From FEN-1297 sp021817845 (GTDB taxonomy: Bacteria; Bacteroidota; Ignavibacteria; Ignavibacteriales; Ignavibacteriaceae), in NCBI GenBank assembly GCA_021817845.1, contig JAKAFW010000014.1, positions 20,341 through 84,340 of the forward strand: a DNA stretch of 64,000 nt, read 5' to 3'. Position numbers and translations under genes: made by a program. The number at the start of each line of letters is the position of its first letter. Position 1 is the stretch's first letter. Under the pieces are notes generated by a model, which ran no database searches, had not been told where the DNA came from, and worked only from the letters and a program-made list of their open reading frames with translations. Below are positions 40,765 to 50,761 of the stretch, in pieces.

Positions 40765-43230
40765 ATGCAAACACAAAAACATTCGCATTTTAAAAAAGCG
40801 CTTATCTTCATTTTACCAATGTTTATTTTCTTCGGATGCGGAGTATGGGAAAACTTTACTACTTATTTCAATCTCTATTACGATACAGTTGATCTTTTCC
40901 AACAAGCAGAAGATGCGATTAACCAGCAAAAAAAAGAAATGTTTTCAGTCGACGAGTTTGCACTTCCGCCCAATGCAAATCAACTATTAGTGAGAGTTGT
41001 GGAGAAATGCTCTCAAATACTTCAATTCCATTCCCAAAGCAGTTACGTCGATGATGCATTACTTATGCTCGGCAAGTCATTTTATTATCAAGCCAATTTT
41101 CAAAAGGCGTCTAGAGAATTGGAGGAGTTAATAACAAAACAACCTAACAGCGATCTTATCCTGGAAACTCGTCTTTGGCTTGGTAAAACCCAAATGCACC
41201 TTGGTGATTACTCAAAGGGTTTGGCTACACTCAGTGCTGTTAGAACTGAAGCAACAAAAATCGGAAGAGATAATTTAAGCCGTGATGCCTTTATCGAAGA
41301 AATAAAATATAGAATTACACAGCAAGATTATCCAGGAGCAATTGATCTGCTGAAACAATTTCTAACGGTTTCAAACGACGGTGCAACAAATGCTGAGGTG
41401 GTTTATGAAACAGGATTACTTTATGTGAAGTTAGGTGATTATCAAAGCGCAATAAAATCATTTGAACTTGTTACAAAATATTCGCCGACATTTAATATAC
41501 TTTATAATACTGAAATAGACCTTGGAAAAACTTTACGTGAATCAGGTGACAATAAGAAGTCACTTAGCACTTTTGAAAAGATGATCGTCCAAGATAAATA
41601 TGCTGACTCGTTAAGCACGATTGAATTTCAGCGAGGTTTGACTCTTGTAAAGCTTGGACAGTTTGACGATGCCTTAGAACAATTTAAATTGGTTGATACT
41701 GCTTATGTTAGAACTGCCTACTCAGGTTTAGCAAGGCTTAATATAGCAGATCTTTATGAAAATCATTATAAAAATCTGGATAGCGCAGAGACTTATTATA
41801 ACAAAGTTATTTTGTCGACAGCTCCCCAAGAAGATATTTTGCTGGCTCGTTCTAAAGCAGATGTATTTAAAAGGTTTAGAAATGTTTCAGCTCAATTAGA
41901 TCAGGATAATAGGCAGTTGGTCTATCTTAAAGATCCTGAGGCTTTTGTTAAAGATTCAATCGCTTTTTATTCCGATACAGCAAACACAAATTATCTTTAT
42001 GGGAAAAAGGATACTCTGCAAAATCTTTCAACGGAAAATAAATTACTAAACCGTTATGCCCCGAACGGAGTTCCCCTCACCGATACAACCGGGAACTATA
42101 ATAGGAATTTTCGCGACACGACAAAATCTAATATTCCCAACTCCGCAAATCCGAATCCGATAAGTAATCAATTTTTAAACCAAGCACCCGGGCAAAACCC
42201 TAACCAAATAAATAATCAAAACCCGAATCAAACTGCCGGTCAAAATCCAAATCCAACGGATAATCGATTTCTTAACCAAGTACCCGGGCAATATCCGAAT
42301 CAATATAATCAGAATAGAGTTAATCCGGCGGAAATAGTTCGCAAAAAACCACCGGTGCGCCCGACGGTTTCAGCAGATACTTTGAATGATGAAATAATTA
42401 AACTTGATTATGATAAAGGCAATTTACTTCTCTCAGAATTCAATCTTCCTGATTCTGCATTATATTATTATAAAGATATTTTATCAAATCATCCCGGCTC
42501 GGTTTACCAAGGAAGAACTTTATACGCAATGGGTTCATATTATTTAACAGTAGGTGATTCGGTAAAAGCTGACAGTCTTTTCAACATTGTCTATAATAAG
42601 TATAAAGACGAGAGTATTGTCAATGCGGCGGCTGATAAACTTCAAAAGCCATTCATCGACTTTAATTCTGATCCTTTAATGATTAAATATGAAGAAGGAG
42701 AAAAATATTTAGACTCAGCAAAGTATGATTCTTCATACAACAAATTTTATGATGTTTATAAAGCAAACACAACTGGTACACTGGCTCCTAAAGCGCTCTA
42801 TGTTTCAGGCTGGGTTCTAGAAAATAAGCTTAATCTATTGGATTCAGCTGCAGTAATTTATGATACTCTGGCTAAAAAATTCCCGAGAACGGTATATTCT
42901 AACGAAATATTACCGGAATTGAACCTATACAATCAAGAAAAAGAAAAAATGGAGAAGGCTTATCAAGATTCCCTTAAAGTTTACGCGTCAAAAGGAGATT
43001 CTGCAAAATTTAAAAGATTGAGCCTTCAGGAATTTGAAGACGCCCAAAATTTGGCTATCTTAAATAAAACCGGAACAGCAGCAATAGTTGTAAACGATAC
43101 TTCAATAAGGCAAACTCCAGTAGCCCCATTACCAAACGCCGGAAATGTTGTTCAGCCAAATGCCACCGCAAACCCGGATACACTTATTAGAGTTTTTAAC
43201 AGGGGAATCTTGAATAGATCTAATAGGTAG
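40765..43230 (+). CDS. TPR lipoprotein, SprE/PorW-like
   Basis: 821 residues. A lipobox (MFIFFGCGVW, Cys near 25) makes it a lipoprotein. Many TPR units follow (residues about 60-390 and 545-720). The stretch ENFTTYFNLYYDTVDLFQQAEDAI after the Cys recalls the start of SprE/PorW, the TPR lipoprotein of the type IX secretion and gliding machinery, which agrees with T9SS cargo elsewhere in the window. Residues about 465-530 are a low-complexity stretch of NPNPISNQFLNQAPGQ-type repeats between the two TPR blocks. The SprE link is an inference from layout. Confidence 0.75.
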   Translation: MQTQKHSHFKKALIFILPMFIFFGCGVWENFTTYFNLYYDTVDLFQQAEDAINQQKKEMFSVDEFALPPNANQLLVRVVEKCSQILQFHSQSSYVDDALLMLGKSFYYQANFQKASRELEELITKQPNSDLILETRLWLGKTQMHLGDYSKGLATLSAVRTEATKIGRDNLSRDAFIEEIKYRITQQDYPGAIDLLKQFLTVSNDGATNAEVVYETGLLYVKLGDYQSAIKSFELVTKYSPTFNILYNTEIDLGKTLRESGDNKKSLSTFEKMIVQDKYADSLSTIEFQRGLTLVKLGQFDDALEQFKLVDTAYVRTAYSGLARLNIADLYENHYKNLDSAETYYNKVILSTAPQEDILLARSKADVFKRFRNVSAQLDQDNRQLVYLKDPEAFVKDSIAFYSDTANTNYLYGKKDTLQNLSTENKLLNRYAPNGVPLTDTTGNYNRNFRDTTKSNIPNSANPNPISNQFLNQAPGQNPNQINNQNPNQTAGQNPNPTDNRFLNQVPGQYPNQYNQNRVNPAEIVRKKPPVRPTVSADTLNDEIIKLDYDKGNLLLSEFNLPDSALYYYKDILSNHPGSVYQGRTLYAMGSYYLTVGDSVKADSLFNIVYNKYKDESIVNAAADKLQKPFIDFNSDPLMIKYEEGEKYLDSAKYDSSYNKFYDVYKANTTGTLAPKALYVSGWVLENKLNLLDSAAVIYDTLAKKFPRTVYSNEILPELNLYNQEKEKMEKAYQDSLKVYASKGDSAKFKRLSLQEFEDAQNLAILNKTGTAAIVVNDTSIRQTPVAPLPNAGNVVQPNATANPDTLIRVFNRGILNRSNR

Positions 43231-43285
43231 ATGTAAATAAAAATATCCTGCAAGATTAAAGTTGAATTGATCGGAGAGTTTAATT

Positions 43286-44038
43286 ATGCCACCCTTACAA
43301 ATTTCTGAAAATGAACTCGGCTGGCTTTTTGAAAAAATGTTACCGGGAATTAAAAAGCGAAAGTTTCAGAACCTCATTCTTTACATGCTCTTCCTTATTT
43401 ATTTCAGTATTCCGTCCTTTCAAATTCCTTTGCTTGAATATTCACATGTCCGTATATCTTCTTTGATGGAACAAAGAGCTCTCGAACATGATCTAATTTT
43501 TTATCCGCATCAATCATGGGTAAACATAAATAAGGTAAACCCAAATCTTTTAAAAGCAATAATTTCAATGGAAGATGATGACTTCTTTCAACATAAGGGC
43601 GTTGATTGGAAACAGCTTGACGATGCTCTGAAATTGAATAAAAGAAGAAAACGAATAATTCGAGGCGGAAGCACTTTAACGATGCAACTTGCAAAGAATC
43701 TTTACCTTACAACGGAAAGAAATATTTTGCGTAAAGCAAAAGAGCTTCTTATAACTTTCAGAATGGAAAAGGAAATAAGCAAGCGAGCTATCTTGCAAGA
43801 TTATGTTAACGAAATTGAATGGGGCGATGGCATATTCGGGATTAAAGAAGCCTCTCAAAAATATTTTGGGAGGTCACCATTAAACTTAACTGTCAATCAA
43901 TGCGCACGATTGGCAGCCGTAATTCCTTCTCCGTTGGAACATAAACCGAATTTAAATTCACCCTATGTTTTAAGAAGATCATCAATAATTCTTAGCAGGA
44001 TGAACAATGTTATTTTATTCCCAAAAGAAAGTTTATGA
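43286..44038 (+). CDS. mtgA: Monofunctional biosynthetic peptidoglycan transglycosylase (GT51)
   Basis: Polymerises lipid II into glycan strands. 250 residues with one membrane helix (about 32-50). GT51 motifs appear in order: SMEDDDFFQHKGVD near residue 94 (catalytic Glu), RGGSTLTMQLAKNLYL near 127-142, RKAKELLITFRMEKEISKRAIL near 150 and NEIEWGDGIFGIKEASQKYFG near 175 (second catalytic Glu). There is no transpeptidase domain, so it is the MtgA type. The start of the next gene overlaps its stop (ATGA). Confidence 0.92.
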   Translation: MPPLQISENELGWLFEKMLPGIKKRKFQNLILYMLFLIYFSIPSFQIPLLEYSHVRISSLMEQRALEHDLIFYPHQSWVNINKVNPNLLKAIISMEDDDFFQHKGVDWKQLDDALKLNKRRKRIIRGGSTLTMQLAKNLYLTTERNILRKAKELLITFRMEKEISKRAILQDYVNEIEWGDGIFGIKEASQKYFGRSPLNLTVNQCARLAAVIPSPLEHKPNLNSPYVLRRSSIILSRMNNVILFPKESL

Positions 44039-44691
44039 AACGAAGCGAGCTCAAAGAGTTAATCGATGAAGGAGAAAATCTTCAGTGCGAGTTTAAGCGG
44101 AAATTTTCTTCCCCTGAAAAAATTGCCCGCGAAATGATTGCCTTTGCGAATACGAAAGGTGGGTATATTTTGTTTGGCATCGATGACGATAAGAGAATCG
44201 TTGGAGTTGATAGCGAAAAAAGTGAGACTGATTTAATTACAGATGCTGCAAAAAATTATTGTGAGCCGGTGCTTGAATTTAACATCGAATATATGGATAT
44301 GTACGGTAAAGAAATTGTTATTGTTGAAGTCCCAGAATCCGCCAATAAACCACACAGATTGCAAGATTATCTCAACGAATTCGATATTAATAAAGCGTTG
44401 GTTTTAATCCGCGTTAATGATAAATCTATACAAGCCAGTAAAGAAATGGTGAGAATCATGCGGGCTCAAACAGAGAAGCTTAATCTTACAAAATATTCAA
44501 TCGGAGAAAGCGAAAAAAGAGTTTTTGAATTCCTTGAATCTAAAGAAACTATTACGGTAAAGGAACTAAGTAAGCTTCTTAATATATCTGAAAGAAGGGC
44601 TTCGAGGACATTGGTAAAATTAATTCGGGCTAATCTTCTTGCAATTCATACAAAAGATAACGGAGAAGAATTTTTTACTGCTATTGGTTAG
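44035..44691 (+). CDS. AlbA_2 (Schlafen-like) domain protein with winged helix
   Basis: 218 residues. The N-terminal AlbA_2 domain is marked by LQCEFKRKFSSPEKIAREMIAFANTKGGYILFGIDDDKRIVGV (residues about 18-58). The C-terminal 60 residues form a winged-helix-like unit (VFEFLESKETITVKELSKLLNISERRASRTL). Such proteins are thought to bind nucleic acid and regulate transcription or process RNA. It overlaps mtgA by four bases. Confidence 0.85.
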   Translation: MKRSELKELIDEGENLQCEFKRKFSSPEKIAREMIAFANTKGGYILFGIDDDKRIVGVDSEKSETDLITDAAKNYCEPVLEFNIEYMDMYGKEIVIVEVPESANKPHRLQDYLNEFDINKALVLIRVNDKSIQASKEMVRIMRAQTEKLNLTKYSIGESEKRVFEFLESKETITVKELSKLLNISERRASRTLVKLIRANLLAIHTKDNGEEFFTAIG

Positions 44692-44735
44692 CAAAAAAAT
44701 GTGAAATATAATAATTTGTTGATTTTGCTTATTGG

Positions 44736-45281
44736 CTAATGCAATTGAATTGAATCAAAAATTTTTCTAAGCTCATAAATTGCTATTCCGTATGCAACAG
44801 CTACGTTGAGAGACTGCTTTATCCCATATTGCGGAATTTCGATGGAATAGTCGCAAAGATCAATCAACTCTTGTGAAACGCCTGTAATTTCATTTCCGAC
44901 AATCAAGCAAAGAGGTAAATCATTTTGTAAAACTTCATAATAATTTTTGCTTTTGTCGGTAAGTTCAAGTGCACAAATTCTCACTCCGTTTTCTTTAAGC
45001 TTTATGACCACTTCTTTTGGGTCTTTCACATATTCCCAGTAAACGCTATCAGTTGATCCAAGAGCAGTTTTTAGTATCTCTTTTTTGGGAGGATGCGGCG
45101 TGTATCCGCAAAGATAAAGTTTTTCTATCATAGCGCCGTCTGAGGTTCTGAAAATAGAGCCAACGTTATAGTTGCTTCTAATGTTGTCTAAAATCACGGA
45201 TACCGGTAGTTTTTTAACTTGATGCAAATTTTCAAGTGTGCTTCTATTTGATGCAATTTCATCGTGGGTTAGTTTTTTCAT
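44736..45281 (-). CDS. TrmH/SpoU-family RNA 2'-O-methyltransferase
   Basis: SPOUT-class enzyme that methylates ribose in tRNA or rRNA. 181 residues from the ATG at 45281; a start at 45332 would overlap rlmN and add a non-family tail. Motif 1 is LDNIRSNYNVGSIFRTSDGA near residue 29 with the Asn and Arg, motif 2 is LCLIVGNEITGV near 127, motif 3 is IEIPQYGIKQSLNVAVAYGIAIYEL near 150. The target nucleotide cannot be read. It follows rlmN on the same strand. Confidence 0.92.
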   Translation of the reverse strand: MKKLTHDEIASNRSTLENLHQVKKLPVSVILDNIRSNYNVGSIFRTSDGAMIEKLYLCGYTPHPPKKEILKTALGSTDSVYWEYVKDPKEVVIKLKENGVRICALELTDKSKNYYEVLQNDLPLCLIVGNEITGVSQELIDLCDYSIEIPQYGIKQSLNVAVAYGIAIYELRKIFDSIQLH

Positions 45282-45298
45282 CAAGAAAAATAAGAGGG

Positions 45299-46405
45299 TT
45301 ATTGGATGTACTTTATGGCAAGTTGGCCGCATGCGGCCGCAATATCCTCGCCTTGAGTAGTTCGAATCATTACAGTAATATTTTTATCTCTCAGTTGCTG
45401 AACAAATTCCTCTATCCTTTCAGGAGATGTTGGCTCTAATTCTGCTGACAAACCTGTAGGGTTCATATGCTGCAAAGAGTTAAAGGGGATTACATTTATT
45501 TTACACGGAAATTCCTTGCATATTTTCCAAAGAGCTTCAATATCTTCATCCCTATCGTTTATGTCTTTAAGCATAATATATTCAAAGGTAATTCTTGTTC
45601 TGGTCTTTCTGGCGTAATATTTCACAGCGTCAATATTTTGCCTCAACGGATATTTATCGTTGATAGGCATTATCTTTGATCGAATGTCTTCAAAACAAGA
45701 ATGAAGTGACAAAGCTAATTTAACATTTAGATTTTTATCTGCGAGGTCTCTAATTTTGGGGGCTATTCCTGCTGTCGAGACAGTTATTTTTTTCTTACTA
45801 ATTCCGGTTGTTAATTCCTGCGCAAATATTTCCAATGCTTTCACAGTTGCGTTGTAATTTATAAGAGGTTCGCCCATTCCCATAAAAACAATATTTGTAA
45901 TATTTTCCTTACCGTAATCCTTTGCGGCAAGCACATATTGGTCATAAATTTCTCCGGCAGTTAAGTTAATTTTGTAACCCATCAAACCGGTCGCGCAGAA
46001 CTTGCAGTCAAGAGGGCAACCTACTTGAGTAGAAAGGCACAATGTAGTTCTTCCTTCTTCAGGTATGATGACAGACTCAATCTTATTTTTATCTTTAGTT
46101 TCAAATATATATTTTTTTGTACCGTTTAGAGAAGATACTTCTGACTCAACAAATTCGAGAGTCATAATTTCACAGTTATCTTTTAATTTAGTCCGAAGTA
46201 CCTTGGGGATATTTGCCATATCGAAAAAATCTGTTACAAGGTGATTGTACATCCAATTAAAGACCTGCTCACCGCGAAACCTAGGTTCTCCTGATTGTGA
46301 AAAATAATTTTTCAGTTCGTCTAAGGTTAAACCTTTCAGAACGGTTTTATCAGTATTTGTATTTTCTGGTTGTGGATTAATATCCAAAGATGATTGATTT
46401 TCCAT
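45299..46405 (-). CDS. rlmN: 23S rRNA/tRNA adenine-C2 methyltransferase RlmN
   Basis: Radical SAM enzyme that methylates A2503 of 23S rRNA and A37 of some tRNAs. 368 residues. LDELKNYFSQSGEPRFRGEQVFNWMY (about 27-52) is the typical N-terminal domain. The radical SAM cluster is GCPLDCKFCATG near 129-140. NIVFMGMGEPLINY near 172 binds SAM. The late Cys that carries the methyl on the protein is in TTQGEDIAAACGQLA near 355. Followed by a TrmH-family gene, a sensible pairing of RNA methylases. Confidence 0.96.
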   Translation of the reverse strand: MENQSSLDINPQPENTNTDKTVLKGLTLDELKNYFSQSGEPRFRGEQVFNWMYNHLVTDFFDMANIPKVLRTKLKDNCEIMTLEFVESEVSSLNGTKKYIFETKDKNKIESVIIPEEGRTTLCLSTQVGCPLDCKFCATGLMGYKINLTAGEIYDQYVLAAKDYGKENITNIVFMGMGEPLINYNATVKALEIFAQELTTGISKKKITVSTAGIAPKIRDLADKNLNVKLALSLHSCFEDIRSKIMPINDKYPLRQNIDAVKYYARKTRTRITFEYIMLKDINDRDEDIEALWKICKEFPCKINVIPFNSLQHMNPTGLSAELEPTSPERIEEFVQQLRDKNITVMIRTTQGEDIAAACGQLAIKYIQ

Positions 46406-46619
46406 ATCTCAAATATAAAGATTATGTTCATTTTAAAAAATTGAAAATTTTATTTATGATGTGTATGTCATCAATTAAAATTCACCGTTGATATATATCA
46501 AATATTGTTTTATCTTCACCGAAAAATTTTTTGTCGTCTCTTCAATTTAAGACTACAAATCTAAAATTATTTAGACGGACAAGTTACCAAAAAGTAATAT
46601 TATTAAACTTGAGGAAATT

Positions 46620-47765
46620 ATGAATTTCAATTTTACGGATGATCAGTTAATGATCAAAGAAACTGCAAGGGAATTTGCAGTTGGCGAAATAGCACCATCT
46701 TCAGTTGAGAGAGATATTAATGCTCAATTTCCAACCGATATTATTAAAAAATTAGGTGAGCTTGGTTTTTTAGGAATGATGGTCTCGCCGGAATACGGTG
46801 GCGCTGGACTGGATACTATCAGTTATGTCCTTGCAATGATCGAGATTTCTAAAGTTGACGCTAGTGTCGGTGTTATTATGTCTGTAAATAATTCTTTAGT
46901 CTGTCACGGGCTCGAGGAGTACGGTTCTGATTATATTAAAGAAAAATATTTAGTACCTATGGCTAAAGGTGAAAAACTTGGTGCATTTGCTTTATCAGAA
47001 CCGGAAGCCGGTAGCGACGCCACTAAGCAAAAAACAACTGCCGATAAAGACGGAGAATTTTTTGTACTTAACGGAATTAAAAATTGGATAACAAACGGAC
47101 ATTCCGCTGATTATTTTGTTGTTATGGCTACTACTGATAAAGAAAAGGGACACCATGGAATTTCAACTATTGTTGTTGAAAATGGAACCTCGGGATTTGG
47201 ACGCGGCAAGAAAGAAGATAAGCTCGGAATCAGAAGTTCAGATACATCTTCCCTTACTTTTGAAAGTTGTAAAGTGCCGGTAAAAAATTTGGTTTGGGAA
47301 GAAGGAAAAGGATTTAACTTTGCAATGAATATCTTAAACGGCGGCCGTATTGGGATTGCCTCTCAGGCTATCGGAATTGCCGAAGCCTCTTTTGATGCAG
47401 CTCTTAAATATGCGAAGCAAAGAAAAGCCTTCGGATCGCATATCTCTGATTTTCAAGCAATTCAATTTAAATTAGCAGATATGACTGTCAAAATTGAAGC
47501 TGCTAAGGCTTTAACACTTAGAGCGGCTGCTTTGAAAGATGCAGGGAAAAAATATTATAAGGAAGCAGCAATGGCAAAGCTTTATTCTTCCAAAATTGCT
47601 GTTGAGTGTGCTCTTGATGCTGTTCAAATACATGGCGGGTATGGCTACGTTCGTGAATATTTAGTGGAACGATACCTGCGTGACTCAAAGATCACGGAAA
47701 TTTATGAAGGCACATCTGAAATTCAGAAGATGGTTATTGCTCGCGCTTTGCTCGATGAAAAATAA
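46620..47765 (+). CDS. Acyl-CoA dehydrogenase
   Basis: FAD enzyme that oxidises acyl-CoA to enoyl-CoA. 381 residues, the normal size. Blocks are GFLGMMVSPEYGGAGLD near 49, FALSEPEAGSDATKQKTTA near 124 (flavin and substrate site), NGIKNWITNG near 150, and YGYVREYLVERYLRDSKITEIYEGTSEIQ near 341-369, where the catalytic Glu is the one in IYEGT. It resembles short-chain (butyryl-CoA) dehydrogenases; no Etf genes are nearby. GAGGAAATT before the ATG is a fair ribosome binding site. The YidD-like gene starts two bases after its stop. Confidence 0.93.
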   Translation: MNFNFTDDQLMIKETAREFAVGEIAPSSVERDINAQFPTDIIKKLGELGFLGMMVSPEYGGAGLDTISYVLAMIEISKVDASVGVIMSVNNSLVCHGLEEYGSDYIKEKYLVPMAKGEKLGAFALSEPEAGSDATKQKTTADKDGEFFVLNGIKNWITNGHSADYFVVMATTDKEKGHHGISTIVVENGTSGFGRGKKEDKLGIRSSDTSSLTFESCKVPVKNLVWEEGKGFNFAMNILNGGRIGIASQAIGIAEASFDAALKYAKQRKAFGSHISDFQAIQFKLADMTVKIEAAKALTLRAAALKDAGKKYYKEAAMAKLYSSKIAVECALDAVQIHGGYGYVREYLVERYLRDSKITEIYEGTSEIQKMVIARALLDEK

Positions 47766-47767
47766 TT

Positions 47768-48220
47768 ATGAAATTATTTCTTTGCATTTTTATATTTTCT
47801 TCTACAATAATTTTTGCCCAAACAGATTGGCAAAAATGGGGAAAAGCTAATTACTCTTATGCAGTGAAAGATAATTTTCATAGAAGAGATTTAAGCTTTG
47901 ATGCAAAGAACCCGGAAAGGTTTGTTTTGAAATCCTTATTAGATTCTTACTGGTTTTTTATTTCGGATGTTGATGGCGATAATTGCGCATTCTCGCCATC
48001 ATGTTCAAATTTTTTTCTTCAATCAGTAAGCAAAACAAACCTTGTCCAAGGGACCCTGATGTTTTTTGATCGTTTTACTCGCGATATGGATTTTATTTCC
48101 AAATTCGATTTTTATCCCAGCGTTCCGGACGGACATTTCTACGATCCCATTTCTCTCTATACTTTAGATAAAAATGAGATAAAGTATATTCCACCTTCAG
48201 TTATTGTAAATAATGAATGA
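47768..48220 (+). CDS. YidD-like protein with signal peptide
   Basis: 150 residues: signal peptide (about 1-17), then the YidD core CAFSPSCSNFFLQSVSKTNLVQGTLMFFDRFTRD near residue 76, matching the CRFYPSCSEY signature of the membrane-protein insertion factor YidD. Typical YidD is about 70-90 residues and cytoplasmic, so this is an exported, longer variant as found in Bacteroidota-type genomes. It overlaps the next TPR/membrane gene by four bases. The three genes likely work together at the envelope. Confidence 0.8.
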   Translation: MKLFLCIFIFSSTIIFAQTDWQKWGKANYSYAVKDNFHRRDLSFDAKNPERFVLKSLLDSYWFFISDVDGDNCAFSPSCSNFFLQSVSKTNLVQGTLMFFDRFTRDMDFISKFDFYPSVPDGHFYDPISLYTLDKNEIKYIPPSVIVNNE

Positions 48221-49086
48221 AGAAAACCATTTTCCTGATATTGTGTTATAGTTCTATACTTATTGCTCAATCTGTAGACCAACAAAAAGAAGCTAACTTA
48301 TTCTCTCCGCCCAACATAAAAAAATTTGCTGATTATCTTTTCTGCTCGCATGATTATTTAAGAGCTGCACTAGAATATCAAAGGTATCTCTCGACAAATC
48401 ATAATGACACGGTTAGTTATAAAATAGCTATTGCTTATTCAAAAATCGGAAATTATTCCAAAGCAGCAAAATTGTTTGCATCAATTGACCATCAGTCACA
48501 CCTTTTTCCTGATGCACAATTAGAATATTATAAAGCATTGTTTCAAGACGAAGATTATTTTGGTTTAAGAAATGATTTCATTAATGCGGATTTGTCTAAT
48601 CAATTCGTACTTTCTCCCCGGGCTAAAAAATTATTCTATTTTTCATATTTATTCACAAATGACAAACTTCCCGGCGAAAATCAATTTCTATCCCATTTTG
48701 AAGGAACAGATTTTCAGCGTGTAAAAGATTTTTATAGTTGGAAGGAAGCTCCCCCCTATAAAAGTTCTCTTGCTGCCGGAATACTTTCGGCTATTATTCC
48801 CGGATTGGGAAAAATTTATGTTAAGAAATATTCTGATGGAGCATTTGCCTTTTTAGCTACAGCTGCTTTGGGATATCTAACTTATTCGGACTTTAAAGCT
48901 GGACACAATTTCCGCGGTTGGGTTTTTGGTGGATTAGCTGCCGGATTTTATGCCGGAAATATCTATGGTTCAATTGCTGCGGCACAGATTTATAATGTAA
49001 AAATTCAATTTGATTTTGTGAATAGCTTAAAAGCCTTCCTCAATGCTAAAAACTTTTTTATACCCGAAATAAATTTTTGCAGATGA
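48217..49086 (+). CDS. TPR protein with C-terminal membrane hairpin (DUF5683-like)
   Basis: 289 residues: signal peptide, two or three TPR-like repeats (about 30-110), and a C-terminal block LAAGILSAIIPGLGKIYVKKYSDGAFAFL near 188 with two or three membrane segments. The PGLGKIY-type signature resembles the PGxGQxY motif of DUF5683/TM2-like proteins. It overlaps the YidD-like gene and precedes a related gene, so this looks like a small envelope cluster. Function unknown. Confidence 0.75.
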   Translation: MKKTIFLILCYSSILIAQSVDQQKEANLFSPPNIKKFADYLFCSHDYLRAALEYQRYLSTNHNDTVSYKIAIAYSKIGNYSKAAKLFASIDHQSHLFPDAQLEYYKALFQDEDYFGLRNDFINADLSNQFVLSPRAKKLFYFSYLFTNDKLPGENQFLSHFEGTDFQRVKDFYSWKEAPPYKSSLAAGILSAIIPGLGKIYVKKYSDGAFAFLATAALGYLTYSDFKAGHNFRGWVFGGLAAGFYAGNIYGSIAAAQIYNVKIQFDFVNSLKAFLNAKNFFIPEINFCR

Positions 49087-49093
49087 TACTAAT

Positions 49094-49933
49094 ATGAAAT
49101 GGCACATAATATTTCTTATTTCAGTAATAGTTTTTTCAACTTCAAATATTTTTGCGCAGGATGTATTAAAAAAGCAGTTTGCTTTTGCAAAGAATTTGTA
49201 CGCCAGCGAAAATTATTATGACGCTATTACTGAATTAAAAAGATTACTCTTCTTTGATACCTATTCCCAGTATACTTTTGAGATTTATGAACTTATGGGA
49301 AAATCATATAAAATGGGTGGTAAGTTTTCTGATGCCATTTTAAATTTTACCGATGCAGAGCTTAATGCAAAAACAATTCAACAGATTTATCAAGCCAAAA
49401 TTGAAATTATTAGAGCAAACATTTTAAGGCGAACGACAGATCGAGCTTTACAATTGCTGGACGAACTCGCCAATGATAAAAGATTTACTTCCAAAGCGAA
49501 TGAAATTAATTATTGGCGTGGATGGGCTTTGATGTTTGCAGACAAATGGGATGAAGCCGCCAAATCATTTGCCAAAATTGACTCTTGTAAACAACTTCAA
49601 AATTTAGCTGAAAAAGTTCATAAGGATAAATATTCGGAAGTCTTCTCAAATTTAATCTCACATTTTATTCCTGGTGCGGGACAGATTTATACCGGTAATT
49701 ATTTTAGCGGTTTTCTTTCTCTCGGATGGAATGTTCTTTGGGGGTATGTAACCATAAATTCTTTTGCGGCGAATAGAATTTTTGACGGACTTGTTGAACT
49801 AAATCTTCTGTGGTTGAGGTTCTATAACGGAAATATTCAAAATGCACAAAACTTTGCAAAAGAAAAGAATTTGATTATAACCAACAAAGCATTAAACTAT
49901 CTTCAATTTGATTTCTATGGACAAAAACCTTAA
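49094..49933 (+). CDS. TPR protein with C-terminal membrane segment, relative of the preceding gene
   Basis: 279 residues with the same plan as its neighbour: signal peptide (1-21), TPR repeats (about 25-165) and the C-terminal SHFIPGAGQIYTGNYFSGFLSLGWNVLWGYV near 191 with the PGAGQIY motif and one or two membrane helices. The shared layout suggests ancient duplication and joint function. It starts seven bases after the previous stop. Confidence 0.75.
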   Translation: MKWHIIFLISVIVFSTSNIFAQDVLKKQFAFAKNLYASENYYDAITELKRLLFFDTYSQYTFEIYELMGKSYKMGGKFSDAILNFTDAELNAKTIQQIYQAKIEIIRANILRRTTDRALQLLDELANDKRFTSKANEINYWRGWALMFADKWDEAAKSFAKIDSCKQLQNLAEKVHKDKYSEVFSNLISHFIPGAGQIYTGNYFSGFLSLGWNVLWGYVTINSFAANRIFDGLVELNLLWLRFYNGNIQNAQNFAKEKNLIITNKALNYLQFDFYGQKP

Positions 49934-50150
49934 TAGTTGTGTCATAGTCTAAATAATGAAATTTAGTAAAGTAAAAATCATGAAGACTCAGGGAAAGCAC
50001 ATTTTTAACCTCTTATAGAACAAATAGTTATAGTTTTTAATTGGATATTGAATCAAAATCGGCTTAAATTAAATTTAGAAAAAAAAGCTTATGTTATTTT
50101 TTTAAATAATTGCTGTCAAAGAAGAAATCAACCATCAGTAAGGAGGTTTA

Positions 50151-50756
50151 ATGAAAAAAGGAATGATTATAGGATTGTCAATTCTGGGGGGGATATTTTT
50201 CATTATCGCAATGTTTGTAATTTGGGGTATTAGTTCTTACAATAATTTAGTTACTTTAAGTGAAAGCGTTAACCAAAGTTGGAGCCAGGTTGAGAATCAA
50301 TATCAAAGAAGAGCAGACCTTATTCCAAATTTGGTTAGTACTGTAAAAGGTTATGCTAATTTTGAACGCGGAGTTCTAACTGATGTCACAAATGCCCGGG
50401 CTAGCGTTGGACAATTAAAGGTCACAAAAGATGTCCTGGATGACCCTCAGGCTTTTCAAAAATTTCAAGCTGTTCAAGGACAGTTAAGCGGTGCTCTTTC
50501 CAGGCTTTTGGTAACGGTTGAAAATTACCCTGACCTAAAAGCAAATGAAAATTTCCTTGAGCTTCAAGCTCAGTTGGAAGGAACAGAAAATAGAATTGCC
50601 GTAGAGCGCAGAAGATTTAATGAGACCGTTCAAGGATATAACACAGATATTAGAAGATTTCCTACTTCTATGCTTGCCGGAGTTTTTGGTTTTAGAAATA
50701 AACAATATTTCAAAGCAATTGCCGGCTCAGAAACACCTCCAAAAGTTGAGTTTTAG
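50151..50756 (+). CDS. lemA: LemA family protein
   Basis: 201 residues with one N-terminal membrane helix (about 3-25) and a long helical domain. YNNLVTLSESVNQSWSQVENQYQRRADLIPNLVSTVKGYANFE is the LemA signature, with VTNARASVG following. AAGGAGG directly upstream is a strong ribosome binding site. It is followed five bases later by a TPM-domain gene, the classic LemA-TPM pair; its role in the envelope is not settled. Confidence 0.93.
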   Translation: MKKGMIIGLSILGGIFFIIAMFVIWGISSYNNLVTLSESVNQSWSQVENQYQRRADLIPNLVSTVKGYANFERGVLTDVTNARASVGQLKVTKDVLDDPQAFQKFQAVQGQLSGALSRLLVTVENYPDLKANENFLELQAQLEGTENRIAVERRRFNETVQGYNTDIRRFPTSMLAGVFGFRNKQYFKAIAGSETPPKVEF

Positions 50757-50761
50757 TATTA

